Below are positions 8,972-19,500 of a DNA stretch of 27,062 bases, one piece after another. The position numbers and the translations under genes were made by a program. The stretch covers positions 17,028 to 44,089 of the forward strand of contig CYKH01002041.1 in assembly GCA_001460835.1 (NCBI GenBank), read 5' to 3'. Every line of letters begins with the position of its first letter. The stretch's first letter is position 1. The notes beneath the pieces are model-generated. The model was not told where the DNA came from. It worked only from the letters and a program-made list of their open reading frames with translations, and searched no databases. Source of the DNA: Bodo saltans (lineage: Eukaryota; Euglenozoa; Kinetoplastea; Eubodonida; Bodonidae).

Positions 8972-11900
8972 ATGGATTATGATGTTCTCATGGAACTATT
9001 CTACGCAACGAGCGGTAATACTTGGACCAACAACAGCGGGTGGGGCAGCACCTCTGTGGCAATATGCAGCTGGTATGGTTTGGGCTGTACCTCCTCCTCC
9101 TCCACCGCACATGTCAATACGTTTCGACTTAGCAGCAACGGTCTTTATGGTACGCTCCCTTCGAATATCTCGAAACTCACTAGCTTGACTGTGGTCAAAA
9201 TGAGCAACAACGCCTTGTTTGGAACTATTCCTGATAGCTGGTCTACCCTTACTTCTCTTACTGAGATGGCACTAAGCATGAATCAACTTACTGGAACACT
9301 CCCAGCTAGCTGGTCATCTTTGCAGCAGCTCCAATTCTTTGAGGCACACTCAAATAAAATTTACGGAGCCCTACCGAGCAGCTGGGTGAACCTGATAGGC
9401 CTGCGGGTCATCGCACTTGGCAACAACAGCCTCACAGGTGCACTCCCTGAAGGTTGGTCCTCGCTACCACAACTGGAAAGCGTTACGTTGTACATGAACG
9501 GCTTGAGTGGATCGCTTCCTCGTGTGTGGAGTGCAATGTCTCAGCTAAACACGCTGCTTCTCCACCAAAACAGACTCATTGGTGATCTGCCAGATGCATG
9601 GTCAAATTTAACAAGCTTGCAACAGTTGCGCTTGGGCAGCAACCGACTTAGTGGCTCCTTGCCAAACACCTGGAGTACGTTGACGAAGCTATCTTTGCTG
9701 GATGTGAACTCCAACGCACTTGCTGGCACCATACCGGAGGGGTGGATCGCGTCCATGACTCAACTGGCGCAAGTGTCCTTTGCAGTCAACAGTTTGCAGG
9801 GGACATTATCTAAAGGCTGGGCATCGATGAAACTATTGGCGTTTCTGTCCCTTTCTTTCAACCGTTTCAATGGTTCATTGCCTAACTCTTGGAGCGCGCT
9901 TACTTCTGTGCAACAACTACAGTTGGCAAGTAATTCTCTCATCGGAACGCTACCATCCTCGTGGAGTGCGTGGTCACAGGTGTTTCATATGACTCTCTCC
10001 GGTAATCAACTGAATGGCTCACTTCCCAAAAGCTGGGCATCGTTGACTCAGCTGGAGTACCTAAGTCTTGGCTCCAACGAATTAATTGGTGCACTCCCGA
10101 GCAGTTGGAGCGGCATGAGTCGGCTGTCAACCATCGGCCTTGGCAATAATAAGCTTTCAGGTATGCTCCCGAGCAGTTGGGATGCCTACTGTTCCCTCAC
10201 ACTCTTGGATGTTTCCAAAAACCAACTGACGGGAACGCTTCCGAGCAGTTGGATGGCGCTTTCTTTGTTGGGGACACTCTCACTTTGGAACAATCAGCTC
10301 TCGGGAACATTGCCAAGCAGTTGGAGCGGCATGAGCAGGCTGTCATCCATCAGTCTTCAAAATAATCAGCTGTCTGGCACGCTTCCTACAACATGGGCCA
10401 TGTCTTCGTTGACGACGTTATCTCTTGACCACAATCAGCTTGAGGGGACGTTGCCTGATCAGTGGAGTATCACAATGCCCAGTTTATCTTCCCTGTCGTT
10501 ACAATGCAATAGTATTGTTGGCACACTACCTAACAGTTGGGGCAGTATGATCATGATGAGTGTGCTCCACCTTAGCTACAATCTGCTCTCCGGAACACTA
10601 CCCCAGTCGTGGGGCGCCATGCTATCACTTTATTCCCTCAGGCTAGGGAATGGAGACATGGATCAAACCGCCCAATGTTCTGCGATCGCACCGCTGGTGA
10701 GCCACGGTAATCGAATCAATGGGACGTTGCCACAGTCGTGGTCGGCACTGTCGTTCATCACGTACCTTTCCCTTGAAGGGAATCAACTTGATGGATCGTT
10801 GCCAGAAAGTTGGTCGGCGATGACATACGTGATAAATATGTCCTTAGCCCACAATGCCTTCACTGGTTTCCTGCCTGCGAGCTGGAGCGCTATGACGATC
10901 ATGGCAGTGCTGTCACTGAACGATAACAGGTTCACAGGAACCGTGCCACCGGCCTGGGGGCTGATGGGGACACAGCAAATAATCGACGACGATGGTAACG
11001 TCGGTGGAACACTTGAATTAAATTTATCGTCGAACTGCATCCGCGGTGAGCTGCCTCCATCTTGGACTACCGTTGCCCACTTGAGCGGTGTCATGGTGAC
11101 AGTGTCGTCGTGCTTTACTCGTCTTCAAGCGGCATCTGGAAGTGGATGCGGTGTTGGTGCGGTGCCCGCTGAATGCGCATCTTGGTCTGTTGAGAGTTCA
11201 CGATCTTTGTCGTCAACTGCAGTGCTTCAGCCTGTGGCGACACCGACCAGCACACATATGCAGCGATGCTGGTCGACCTCCTCCACAGCAACAACCCCGC
11301 CCCCGCATAATTCGTCATCCACTAATCAAACCCAGTTGTCTATGACAGCAGAAATTAGCAGCCAACAAACTGCCGTTGTAGTCGTGAGTGCCCCCGCTGG
11401 AATTCTGACTGCGCTTGCGGGCTCAGCCTCCATTGCAGTGGGCGTCGTGCGTGGTGGCGCATCTATGCGGCTTGTTGCATGCGGCGGTGATGATGATGAC
11501 CTCGAAACTCTAGCTGGGGGATATCTTGGAGCGTACTGCATTGTATTGGCCGTCGTGCTCTGCTTATTATTCCGACAGCGGCGAACAATTGCTATTTCTT
11601 GGAGCGAAGCTTGTGAGCAGCTTGGAATGCCAGGGCAAGTTTGGGTAGTACTGAGCAGCATCGTATTTCCGCTTGTTGAGTTTGGTCTCTCTCTCATGCG
11701 TGCTTCTGAAAATGACAGATCCAGTGAGGTGTCTCTTGGTGTCGTCGCGTTCTGTGTAGGCTTCGTGTCGCTGGTCTGGCTTATGAGTACAATGACTTGT
11801 CGGTTTCGAGCAGTGTGGCGTGTGGCTCAGAATCAAAAAAGTATTTCCACCGTCCCCAGCAAGAGTTCATTATGCACGTGGATAATGAGCCGCTCTGACG

Positions 11901-12655
11901 GGTACGAAATGGATCGTCGAGGCACGTGGGTGGATGACTTGAGCGCCGCGAAGCACGCGTCTCCAACTTCCTCGTTTGTGGAGTGCAAAGGTGCCGTGTT
12001 TGAGGAGTATTCAGACGGACGCGTGTGGTTTGTCGTGTGGGAGAGTGGCATGGCGATGGTCCTGTCGGTGCTCTCTGCAGTGTCCCAGTTGTCGCCGAAT
12101 GCATGCAGCGTGGCTCAAACTGCAGGCGCCGCGGTGCAGATATGTGCACTTCCTGTGCTTGTTTTGGCGAGGCCCCACCGCAAAGCGCGTGCGTTAGCGC
12201 TAGGAGTCATCGTAGAAATCTTTGGTTTCGTTGGAGGGCTGTGCTTGTTGGTGTCAACGACAACGTCCATTGCTGGCGACCCATGGGGAGATGCAGCAAG
12301 CGTTGCACTTCAAAGCCAACTGTATGTTGGTGTAGCACTATTAATCCTTGACGGACTACACACTGGCCGTATTCGAGATACGTTGCGTCGATGGTTCGGT
12401 GGGTCAAGTGGATTTCTCCCGCAGCGTCGGTTGATGGATGCGCCTGTGTCGGTTAATGTAAGCAACGCTCGGCGGTGTGCGCGCAGTGTTGGTCGAAGTG
12501 ATATTTCCACTGCGAACTTCGGCAATCGTGGTCGCGCGAAGGAGCTTATCTCGAGAATCACTGCGCTTGAAGTTATTGTGGAGATGATCTGCATCCAGCG
12601 CCGCACTGACTCAGGACAATATCTGAATCAAAGACTTTTTCCCTGCTCGGTCTGA
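8972..12655 (+). CDS. GP46/PSA-like leucine-rich-repeat multi-span surface protein
   Basis: The in-frame ATG 8972 gives a 1,227-residue product. The original start is probably 8881 across the G run. The N-terminal cap has a CSWYGLGC motif like LRR N-caps. About 26 repeats of ~24 residues follow (nt ~9115-11090) with consensus LxxNxLxGTLPSSWSxLxxL, the pattern of Leishmania PSA/GP46 surface antigens. Next comes a Ser/Thr/Pro-rich stalk (nt ~11160-11340), then about seven or eight hydrophobic helices (from nt ~11365, ~11520, ~11640, ~11730, ~12030, ~12120, ~12190 and ~12310) and a basic tail. Parasite GP46 is usually GPI-anchored, so a polytopic C-terminus is unusual. The repeats probably face outside and bind ligands. 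Neighbouring repeat units are very similar in places (GMSRLS units near 10110 and 10325), suggesting unit duplication. Confidence 0.85.
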   Translation: MDYDVLMELFYATSGNTWTNNSGWGSTSVAICSWYGLGCTSSSSTAHVNTFRLSSNGLYGTLPSNISKLTSLTVVKMSNNALFGTIPDSWSTLTSLTEMALSMNQLTGTLPASWSSLQQLQFFEAHSNKIYGALPSSWVNLIGLRVIALGNNSLTGALPEGWSSLPQLESVTLYMNGLSGSLPRVWSAMSQLNTLLLHQNRLIGDLPDAWSNLTSLQQLRLGSNRLSGSLPNTWSTLTKLSLLDVNSNALAGTIPEGWIASMTQLAQVSFAVNSLQGTLSKGWASMKLLAFLSLSFNRFNGSLPNSWSALTSVQQLQLASNSLIGTLPSSWSAWSQVFHMTLSGNQLNGSLPKSWASLTQLEYLSLGSNELIGALPSSWSGMSRLSTIGLGNNKLSGMLPSSWDAYCSLTLLDVSKNQLTGTLPSSWMALSLLGTLSLWNNQLSGTLPSSWSGMSRLSSISLQNNQLSGTLPTTWAMSSLTTLSLDHNQLEGTLPDQWSITMPSLSSLSLQCNSIVGTLPNSWGSMIMMSVLHLSYNLLSGTLPQSWGAMLSLYSLRLGNGDMDQTAQCSAIAPLVSHGNRINGTLPQSWSALSFITYLSLEGNQLDGSLPESWSAMTYVINMSLAHNAFTGFLPASWSAMTIMAVLSLNDNRFTGTVPPAWGLMGTQQIIDDDGNVGGTLELNLSSNCIRGELPPSWTTVAHLSGVMVTVSSCFTRLQAASGSGCGVGAVPAECASWSVESSRSLSSTAVLQPVATPTSTHMQRCWSTSSTATTPPPHNSSSTNQTQLSMTAEISSQQTAVVVVSAPAGILTALAGSASIAVGVVRGGASMRLVACGGDDDDLETLAGGYLGAYCIVLAVVLCLLFRQRRTIAISWSEACEQLGMPGQVWVVLSSIVFPLVEFGLSLMRASENDRSSEVSLGVVAFCVGFVSLVWLMSTMTCRFRAVWRVAQNQKSISTVPSKSSLCTWIMSRSDGYEMDRRGTWVDDLSAAKHASPTSSFVECKGAVFEEYSDGRVWFVVWESGMAMVLSVLSAVSQLSPNACSVAQTAGAAVQICALPVLVLARPHRKARALALGVIVEIFGFVGGLCLLVSTTTSIAGDPWGDAASVALQSQLYVGVALLILDGLHTGRIRDTLRRWFGGSSGFLPQRRLMDAPVSVNVSNARRCARSVGRSDISTANFGNRGRAKELISRITALEVIVEMICIQRRTDSGQYLNQRLFPCSV

Positions 12656-13230
12656 GCTGCGTCATCTGATTTATTTATTTTTTGTCTGCGTTGCCACCTG
12701 GATCCGGAGCGGGTTGTGGACGAGGCTACCTTTCACCTTCCTCTCCGTCCTTTCGCTCTCAATTGGAATAAAGGCTGTCTCTCATTTTGTAATTGATATG
12801 ATTGACCAACTTGTTTCACACTCTGACAAAAAGAAGCAACTCTCACACGCAAGAAAGCCACCAGCTGTCTTTTGCTCTCTTGTAGCCCTATGTGAATTTC
12901 ACAGAAAGTTCAAAAAAGCAAGCGTTAATACACGCGCGAAACGTATGTGAGTTACGGAGGTGTAGCGAGTGCGAAAAGTTATGGAAAAGTGTGACGTGTT
13001 ATGACTGATGATGACTTGATATGACTTGTTACGAGTTGTTATGACTTATGATGACTTGTGGCGTGCACCGTAACTTCTGTAACCACTCGCTCCTAAAGCA
13101 GGCACGCTCGATCACAGCGATTTATCCGAAGATGCCTTCAGCGTTTTAAAAAAAAACATTGAAAATCTCGCACGTTCGATTGTCTTCTCATTTTATTGTT
13201 TTGATAATTACCTTTAGGCAATTTAGGACA
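12656..13230 (+). other. Intergenic region without a supported gene
   Basis: The spacer between the LRR and giant genes is about 850 bp in all, including the elements listed separately. This part begins with the T-rich probable 3' UTR of the LRR gene and has a pyrimidine-rich stretch at ~12728-12758. It also contains a decamer array, and a second pyrimidine tract (13185-13216) with AG at 13216-13217 that could serve as an upstream splice acceptor. No ORF here has a convincing start or composition. Confidence 0.5.
12991..13060 (+). repeat. Seven-copy 10-bp tandem array, consensus ATGACTTGTT
   Basis: Seven consecutive decamers are in exact 10-base register: GTGACGTGTT, ATGACTGATG, ATGACTTGAT, ATGACTTGTT, ACGAGTTGTT, ATGACTTATG, ATGACTTGTG. 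The units differ by a few bases each. The array lies in the spacer upstream of the giant gene. A 10-bp period is close to one helical turn. Confidence 0.85.
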
Positions 13231-13345
13231 CTAACTAGGAACAACTAGAGGAGTGGAAACCACAGAATATTTTAACGTCACCAACAAGATGAGGCGTGCG
13301 ACTGCTTTGCACAGGATCTGCTGGCCTCCAACCTCTCTTATCATC
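13231..13345 (+). pseudogene. Decayed duplicate of the giant gene's leader and first codons
   Basis: This stretch aligns with 13448-13570. Both have an ACTAGGAAC block, then CCAACAAGATGAG at the start codon, then GCGACTGCTTTGCACA, and finally a CATCCAAC block. The upstream copy's ATG (13289) reads MRRATALHRI, against MSIATALHKI in the real gene, and stops at TAA 13433-13435 without joining the main frame. It is a partial tandem duplication of the 5' end with a pyrimidine tract/AG of its own upstream (13216-13217). Confidence 0.75.
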
Positions 13346-13404
13346 CAACTACACTATTATGTTTCTACGTTGCACTGTAATTGTTCAACAGCGTTCGCGG
13401 TTGG

Positions 13405-13425
13405 TTTTTTTTTTTTGCCTTTCAG
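13405..13425 (+). promoter_or_regulatory. Spliced-leader acceptor for the giant gene (T12 ... TTTCAG)
   Basis: A 12-T run (13405-13416) followed by GCCTTTCAG, ending at 13425, is a textbook acceptor. The next ATG is 13506, giving an 80-nt leader. This decides the start: the frame is open upstream to 13296, but that part would be removed. Confidence 0.8.
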
Positions 13426-13505
13426 TAACCATTAATCTAATAGCACACCAACTAGGAACGATAGTCTCGAAAAAATTGGTGTTCACGGTACCAGTCGCCA
13501 ACAAG

Positions 13506-16500
13506 ATGAGCATTGCGACTGCTTTGCACAAGATCCCTTTGGTCTCCACCAAACTCTCTTTGCATCCAACCACACAGTCATCTATTTGCGCTGCAGTCCT
13601 TGTTATCGCTTTGGTTGCCTGCACCGTCGCTGGTGCTGTTGCTCCAACACAGCCGACCTTCAATGCGACTCGGCAATCCGTCATCAACACGGCTGGAACG
13701 TATGTCGTTGACGGTCTTTCTGTTGACACGAATAACGGCCTGCGCATCTTTCCAAACCTTACGAAATCGTACTCGTTGATTATCGACGTACAAGCAGGCA
13801 ACGTGAGTCTAGTTGTAGAAAGGGGGATTCTCTTAGATGTCCTTAACATCCGTGCTACCAACTTCCATGCGATTGTCACCACAGCCGCTAGTGTCAGTTT
13901 CCAGATTAACGACGTTGTTGACAATGTCGATGTTGAGATCGTGGATGGCGGGATCGTCCGCACCATACATGCCGCTACCAGTAATAGCCTCAAATCCCTC
14001 GCCGTCAATGCCAACAACAGTTTCATTGGTGACAAGGAAAGTGTCTTCCTAGTGGTTGATAATGCGCCTTCGTGCGTGACGACTCTGAACTTCGTGAATA
14101 CGTCCAACCCGCCCATCTCACAGTGGTGGCTAGCAGCGCTCGTGAGCGGCAGCGGCGGGCTGGGTGATCTCATGATTACGATGGCCGCCGGCTCACAATT
14201 CACTTTTATCAATCCATTTCTACAATGTATAGAGTGTGCCAATATCTCCCTGCACCTTCTGTCGATGTCAGTCCTCACAATGTGGTCAAGCGGCGGCCTT
14301 TATGTGGCATCAAGCACGAGTGTTCGCGTTGTAGTGGACAACGCAACAATGCACTTGGAGGGAAATATGGTCAACGCCAGTGGCGTATCTGACGATGTGT
14401 CCATCACGATTACCAACGCAACTGTGAAACACCTTGTATTCCTCTATCCCAGCCTCGAAGTGGACGGAGACTTCATCCTCGTGTCGCTGTGGAACTGCAC
14501 TCACGCGACCATCAACATCAGTGACGCCTCTGTGCAGGCTGTTCGCATCGGTTATGCCTTTAATGTTTCCAATGTAGTGATTTCTATGCTCAACTCCAAC
14601 ATCACAACATTCTTCAGTCCGTATGAACTTGAATACCCTACTGTTTCCACAACCACCACAACGACTGTCGTTGTTCTCGCGGTACGGTCGTGTACCATAT
14701 TCAGTCGTTTTGACTCCTCACTTCTCTCCATTTCCAACGTCGCCACATTCCCGACTGCGAGTAGCTCCAGCATTGTGTTGCAGAACAATAACTTTGGTGG
14801 TGCTTGGTCGTCGCTTCTCAGAATGAATATTAGCAATCTTGCAGTTGTTAGTAGCGGTCTTTATCTGACGACTACCATCGCGCTCAACACGATTGACTCC
14901 GTGATCGGTTTGAATTCATTCGCATTCGTTGAGGGATGGCCTCGCCAAGGTCTAACGGTAAGACAAAACTCTGCTCGAATTGTTGTGGGCAGCGTCACTT
15001 TGGTCTCTACAGCGATCATCCTGAACAACCTACCCGCCACTTCAGCTAAATTGTTCGTCGTGGGCAACAACGTCACTACCGAAATGTCTTCGCCGCCTCT
15101 TCCCGCATTGCAAACTGCAGGAAGCGGCTGCACAACTGTTAGTAGCGACACCGCCGCCACTGCTATCTGCTGGAATACCATAATAGTTGTGGGCGCATCC
15201 AACGGCACATCAAATATCGTTGGTCGCGTTGTGCTCCTTAGTAATGGAGTGTGCAACCACGCCTCCTCACTCCTCGCTGATAACACTGTCAACATTAACA
15301 ACTGTGGGGAGAGGTGTGGCAATGTGAGTGTGGTATTCTTCCCGACGTTGGCGATTAGCACACGGGCAAGTGTCTTCCGCAACATCATGAACATCGAATC
15401 TGGCAGCACTGTTGCCACTTGGTCATTTTTTGATCGCCTCAACACAACCGTAGCCATGACAGTCGTTGGTAGTGCCATCATGTCCTTCCCAACGGCGACC
15501 ATTTCAAGTACTCTCTGCAATTCCTATTCCTCATCCACCGCATCGACTGTACTTTGCGCCAATGTTGTGAACTTGAAAGCTAACGCATCGTTGGTTAAGG
15601 GCTCCGTCATTCGGAACAGCTCCATCGGCACATTAAGCGCGGCGCCAGTGCTCAATTTACAAGCGGCGCCTACAGGTCAAGCTTCGGCGAGTATTGGACA
15701 GTTTGACTTCTTTTACCTTAGCAACGCCACCAGCTTTACCGTCAGCAGCCTCACTCTAACCTCGCAGCTTAGCGCCGCGATCCGCCTCCTACGGTCATCC
15801 CTGGTCTTGGGATCAGTCACTTTTGCGCAGTCCCTCACCGTCACGTTCACCGACACATCAAGCGTTGGTGTCAATTTCACTTTCGCGTTTATCGAGGACC
15901 TGAAGTACTCAACTGCCCTCACGATGTCATCACTATCCATCTCGATGAATACCCTGAACGGAAATGCTACAACCGCCATCTGTCTGAAGTGCTTCGTGAA
16001 GGACAACGTCGCCGTGAAGAACAACAATATCGCGATCACCAACAGCCCAATCGCAACGGCATCGATTGCCGGCATTATCTTCGGAACACTCCCGGAGTAC
16101 GATACCGTCGCCACCACCTCCGCGAAGACCGGTGTCGTTCGCGGCAATTTGCTTATTGTCGCGCCCACCGGCGTGAACCCAAGTGGCTCCGCATCCTGTC
16201 CAAGTGGTGCAGATATCTGTGGCAACACGTTATCTCTGAAGGGCACTGGCGTGTCCAACGTGACGGTGTGCCCTGGATGCGGCACGCAGGACCCTAAGTG
16301 GACCGTCACCGTCTCCAACAACGTGTTTGGAATCCAAAGCACAACCTCCCTCGTAACCGTCGCCCTTTGCCCTGGTTGCATCGCGTGGAACGCAGGTGTT
16401 GTTCGCGTCTTCAATCAAAACTTCACTGTCACCGGCGTGTACGATTTCATGATGAACTTCGGTGGTCTTGACGTGAAGAACGGCACGGGCGTGGTGCAAT

Positions 16501-19500
16501 GGAACCAAGTCCGAGCGTCGCCGGCGAATGTATCGCAGATCCTCGATGCCAGCTGGTTTGGAGAGTGCTCCACCATCCCTGCCAATGTGTCTGCTATTTG
16601 CGGAAACTCGGCCATTGTTAACCTCCTGTCTGTTGATCGCGAAGCGAATCTCGTCAGCAGGACGAGGTGGAACACATTAATCACGCAGCAAGCTGGTGCC
16701 GTGTTCTGCTCTAACTGTACCGCACGAGAAAACGCAACCTTGTCCGTCGTCAACAACTACTTCGAGTCCTTCAACACCACCGGTGCCCGCGTCGTGGTGT
16801 GCGATGACTGCCACGCCAGCGGGGACAACATGCGTGTCACGAATGCAACGTCCCTCACCGACATCCTCGCCACCACGTGGAACCGCCTGACTGTTTCGAA
16901 CAACACTGTCATCACTCGCAAAGGGCCCCCCAGCGCGAACTACGTGTACCTCTACGGCAGCTCGTACCTCTCCACCGTTTACGCTACAACAGCAATCTAC
17001 AAGCACAACATTACCTTGTGCTCCCGGTGCACGGCCACCAATGGCGGTAGCTTGCAGCTCTTCAGCAACGCGTACACTCACTTGCTCGACGATGGTCGCT
17101 ACGATAACTTTTCATCGTACCGCAACGGTATTCTTCAAATCAATCAAATCAATGTGACGCTCTGTCATCAGTGCAACTCAACTGGTCCCGAAGCCATGAT
17201 TGCCTTGTACAACAACACAGCAACTGCTGAAGGACAATATTATGGTGGAATGCGAGGATGTGCACAGTGCGCGGTGAATGAAAGCGGTCGAATAATCATT
17301 GCGTCCAACTTGATCACAGTTGCAGGAGGCTACGGAACTGTAGATGCCTTCAACGCCGAACGTTTGAATGTAGGTGCAAACGCCACAGTGCGCATTGCCC
17401 GAAACTACAAGAACACCTATCGGTACAACTCCTTGAGCACCATGCAAGCCCAAGTGGATGCAGCATTGCCAAGTTGCAATGTCGAATTCGCATTGAACCG
17501 CAACGATTCGATTATCTGTGGTAATGTGTTCGCCGCCATCAGCACCAATTGGGGTTACACGCCGACATGGTTTAATCTGGAGGTCTGTCTTTTCTGTAAC
17601 GCGTCTCATCCTGAGCTGACAAACGAAGAAACATTGACAAACGAGAAACTGGTACACGTGTCCATCTCCAAGAACCGTGAGCTTATCATCGCGAACAACA
17701 CGTGGACTATCTGGTATTCAAACCACAGGACATATTTTGGCGAGCAGTGCATTGGAAACGTGTGGATTACAGGCAACAAGCTGACATTGAACAGCATTAG
17801 CACGCTGGATTTTTCATTCTGCGAGAATTGCACTGTTAGCCCAAGCGTGAATGGAACAAACGTCTTCCGCGTCGAGTTCAATAGCGTGACTGGTGTTGCG
17901 TCTACATCAACTGTCGCGCTTGCGAGCTACAAGTCGCATCACGGCGTCATTGTCTGCAACAACACAATGCAGACACAGTACTACACCTTTCAAGCGCCAC
18001 AATTGCTGAACAATGCATCTCGAATTGATGTTGTGTGCATTATTCCGAACTCAACTTGGTCGCACACCACAAACAATTCCGTTCTGATTACATCTTCCGC
18101 AACTTCGTCTCAAATTCTGTGCAGAAGCTGTTTCACGCGAGGGATTGGCTCGATCCAAGTGCACAATCACACGTTCCTGTCCACCGTTTACAGCTCCACA
18201 ACATTGACTCTCTGCATGAACTGTCACGTTTCCATCAACGGTGAGTTGTTAATTCTCAACAACATCTATTACTTAATGTATTCATCTACCGTCAACATTT
18301 TCTTCAACAATCAGATGAACTCTCAGAGTTCTCATCGGGCTATCAACAACGAAATCCTTGCGGGAAGTAGCCTTGACGAGGTTCGCGATAGCGGCTATGC
18401 GGCAATGAAACACCATCGAGAAGATCTCCTTCAGTACTGTCTTAGTCGAGCGCTCAACACAACACCAATGGGCAACAAAGAAAGTCAACTGCGCCTGGAC
18501 AAAGAGATGAGTCAGTATGGCTCTCTGGTATGCGGCAATCAGTTTTTCATTCTTCAATCCAGCTATCTGAATGTTGTCGCAGTGAAGTCCCTAGACGTTG
18601 TGCAAGGTCTCACGCACTACGTTGAAAACAACACTCTCACCACACGATCAAGCATCTATTCAGTTACACTCCAGTGGTGCTATTTCTGCAACGTTTACAC
18701 AGCGCCGCTTCGAGTTGCGCACAACTACGCGCAATTAAGCGGTAGTCAATACGTCACGGTGTTCTTTACGGGGGTGCGAATCTCGTACAAGACGTCCCAG
18801 GTGCACACCATCACCAACAACAATTTCATTGGCACTTCCGACTATTCCCTTAGTAATCCAGAAGACATTGCATTTGCAACAGAAGTACTTCAACGCTCCG
18901 CAAACGCCAGCGAGCTGTGGAACGTTGAATCGGGTACAGTCAACAACACCGTTGTCGCTGTCAACAACTTGTACGGAGCGACAGTGAGCTTGTGTCGTGG
19001 GTGCCAAGTTGCTCAAGGTGCGACGATGTTAATTGTGAAAAATGAAATTCGCCGGAGCAACTCCTTTACATCCAGCAGCTTCACTGACGCAATATCCCTC
19101 TGTCAAGAGTGCACCTTCGCCAACAGCGGCGTGTTCCGTATTTGGAACAACAGCGTTGATGTTCGCAACTCCAGCACGGTTGAGTTTGTTGGCCTTCGCG
19201 ACTTCGACACATACACCGCTCCCTTCCGTGTGCATCGGAACGCTTTCATCGGTTTTAATAGCAGCGTTTTGCCACGACAGTTTTCCGCAACTTGTGGTGA
19301 TTACAACACATCCGAAATCAACGACGATATTTTTGTCCAGCAGGAGATGTGTGGCAATGTTATGAGAGCCAAGAACGCCGTGCAACTGTCTTCTTACCTC
19401 GTGCGTGGTCTGTATGCTCGGTCTTCAGTTCTCGTCGATATCAACACCGTCATTCAGCAGGACGCGACTACCGCTTACACGTATGGGTGTGATGGTTGCT

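Noticed and set aside
8952-9188. ORF starting at ATG 8952 through the G run
   Set aside because: It overlaps the LRR ORF in another frame, encodes a low-complexity Gly/Pro product and is a frame shadow. It is not the first ATG after the splice acceptor.
12714-12950. Small ORF in the spacer before the giant gene
   Set aside because: There is no ATG near its start, no similarity to anything else here, and it lies in a T-rich untranslated region.
12991-13060. CRISPR array or telomeric repeat
   Set aside because: The units are 10 bp without spacers, and the motif is not the kinetoplastid telomere repeat.
13296-13505. Upstream extension of the giant gene to 13296
   Set aside because: The strong T12...TTTCAG acceptor at 13425 removes it, the 13296 codon sits in the decayed duplicate leader, and a clean signal peptide starts at 13506.
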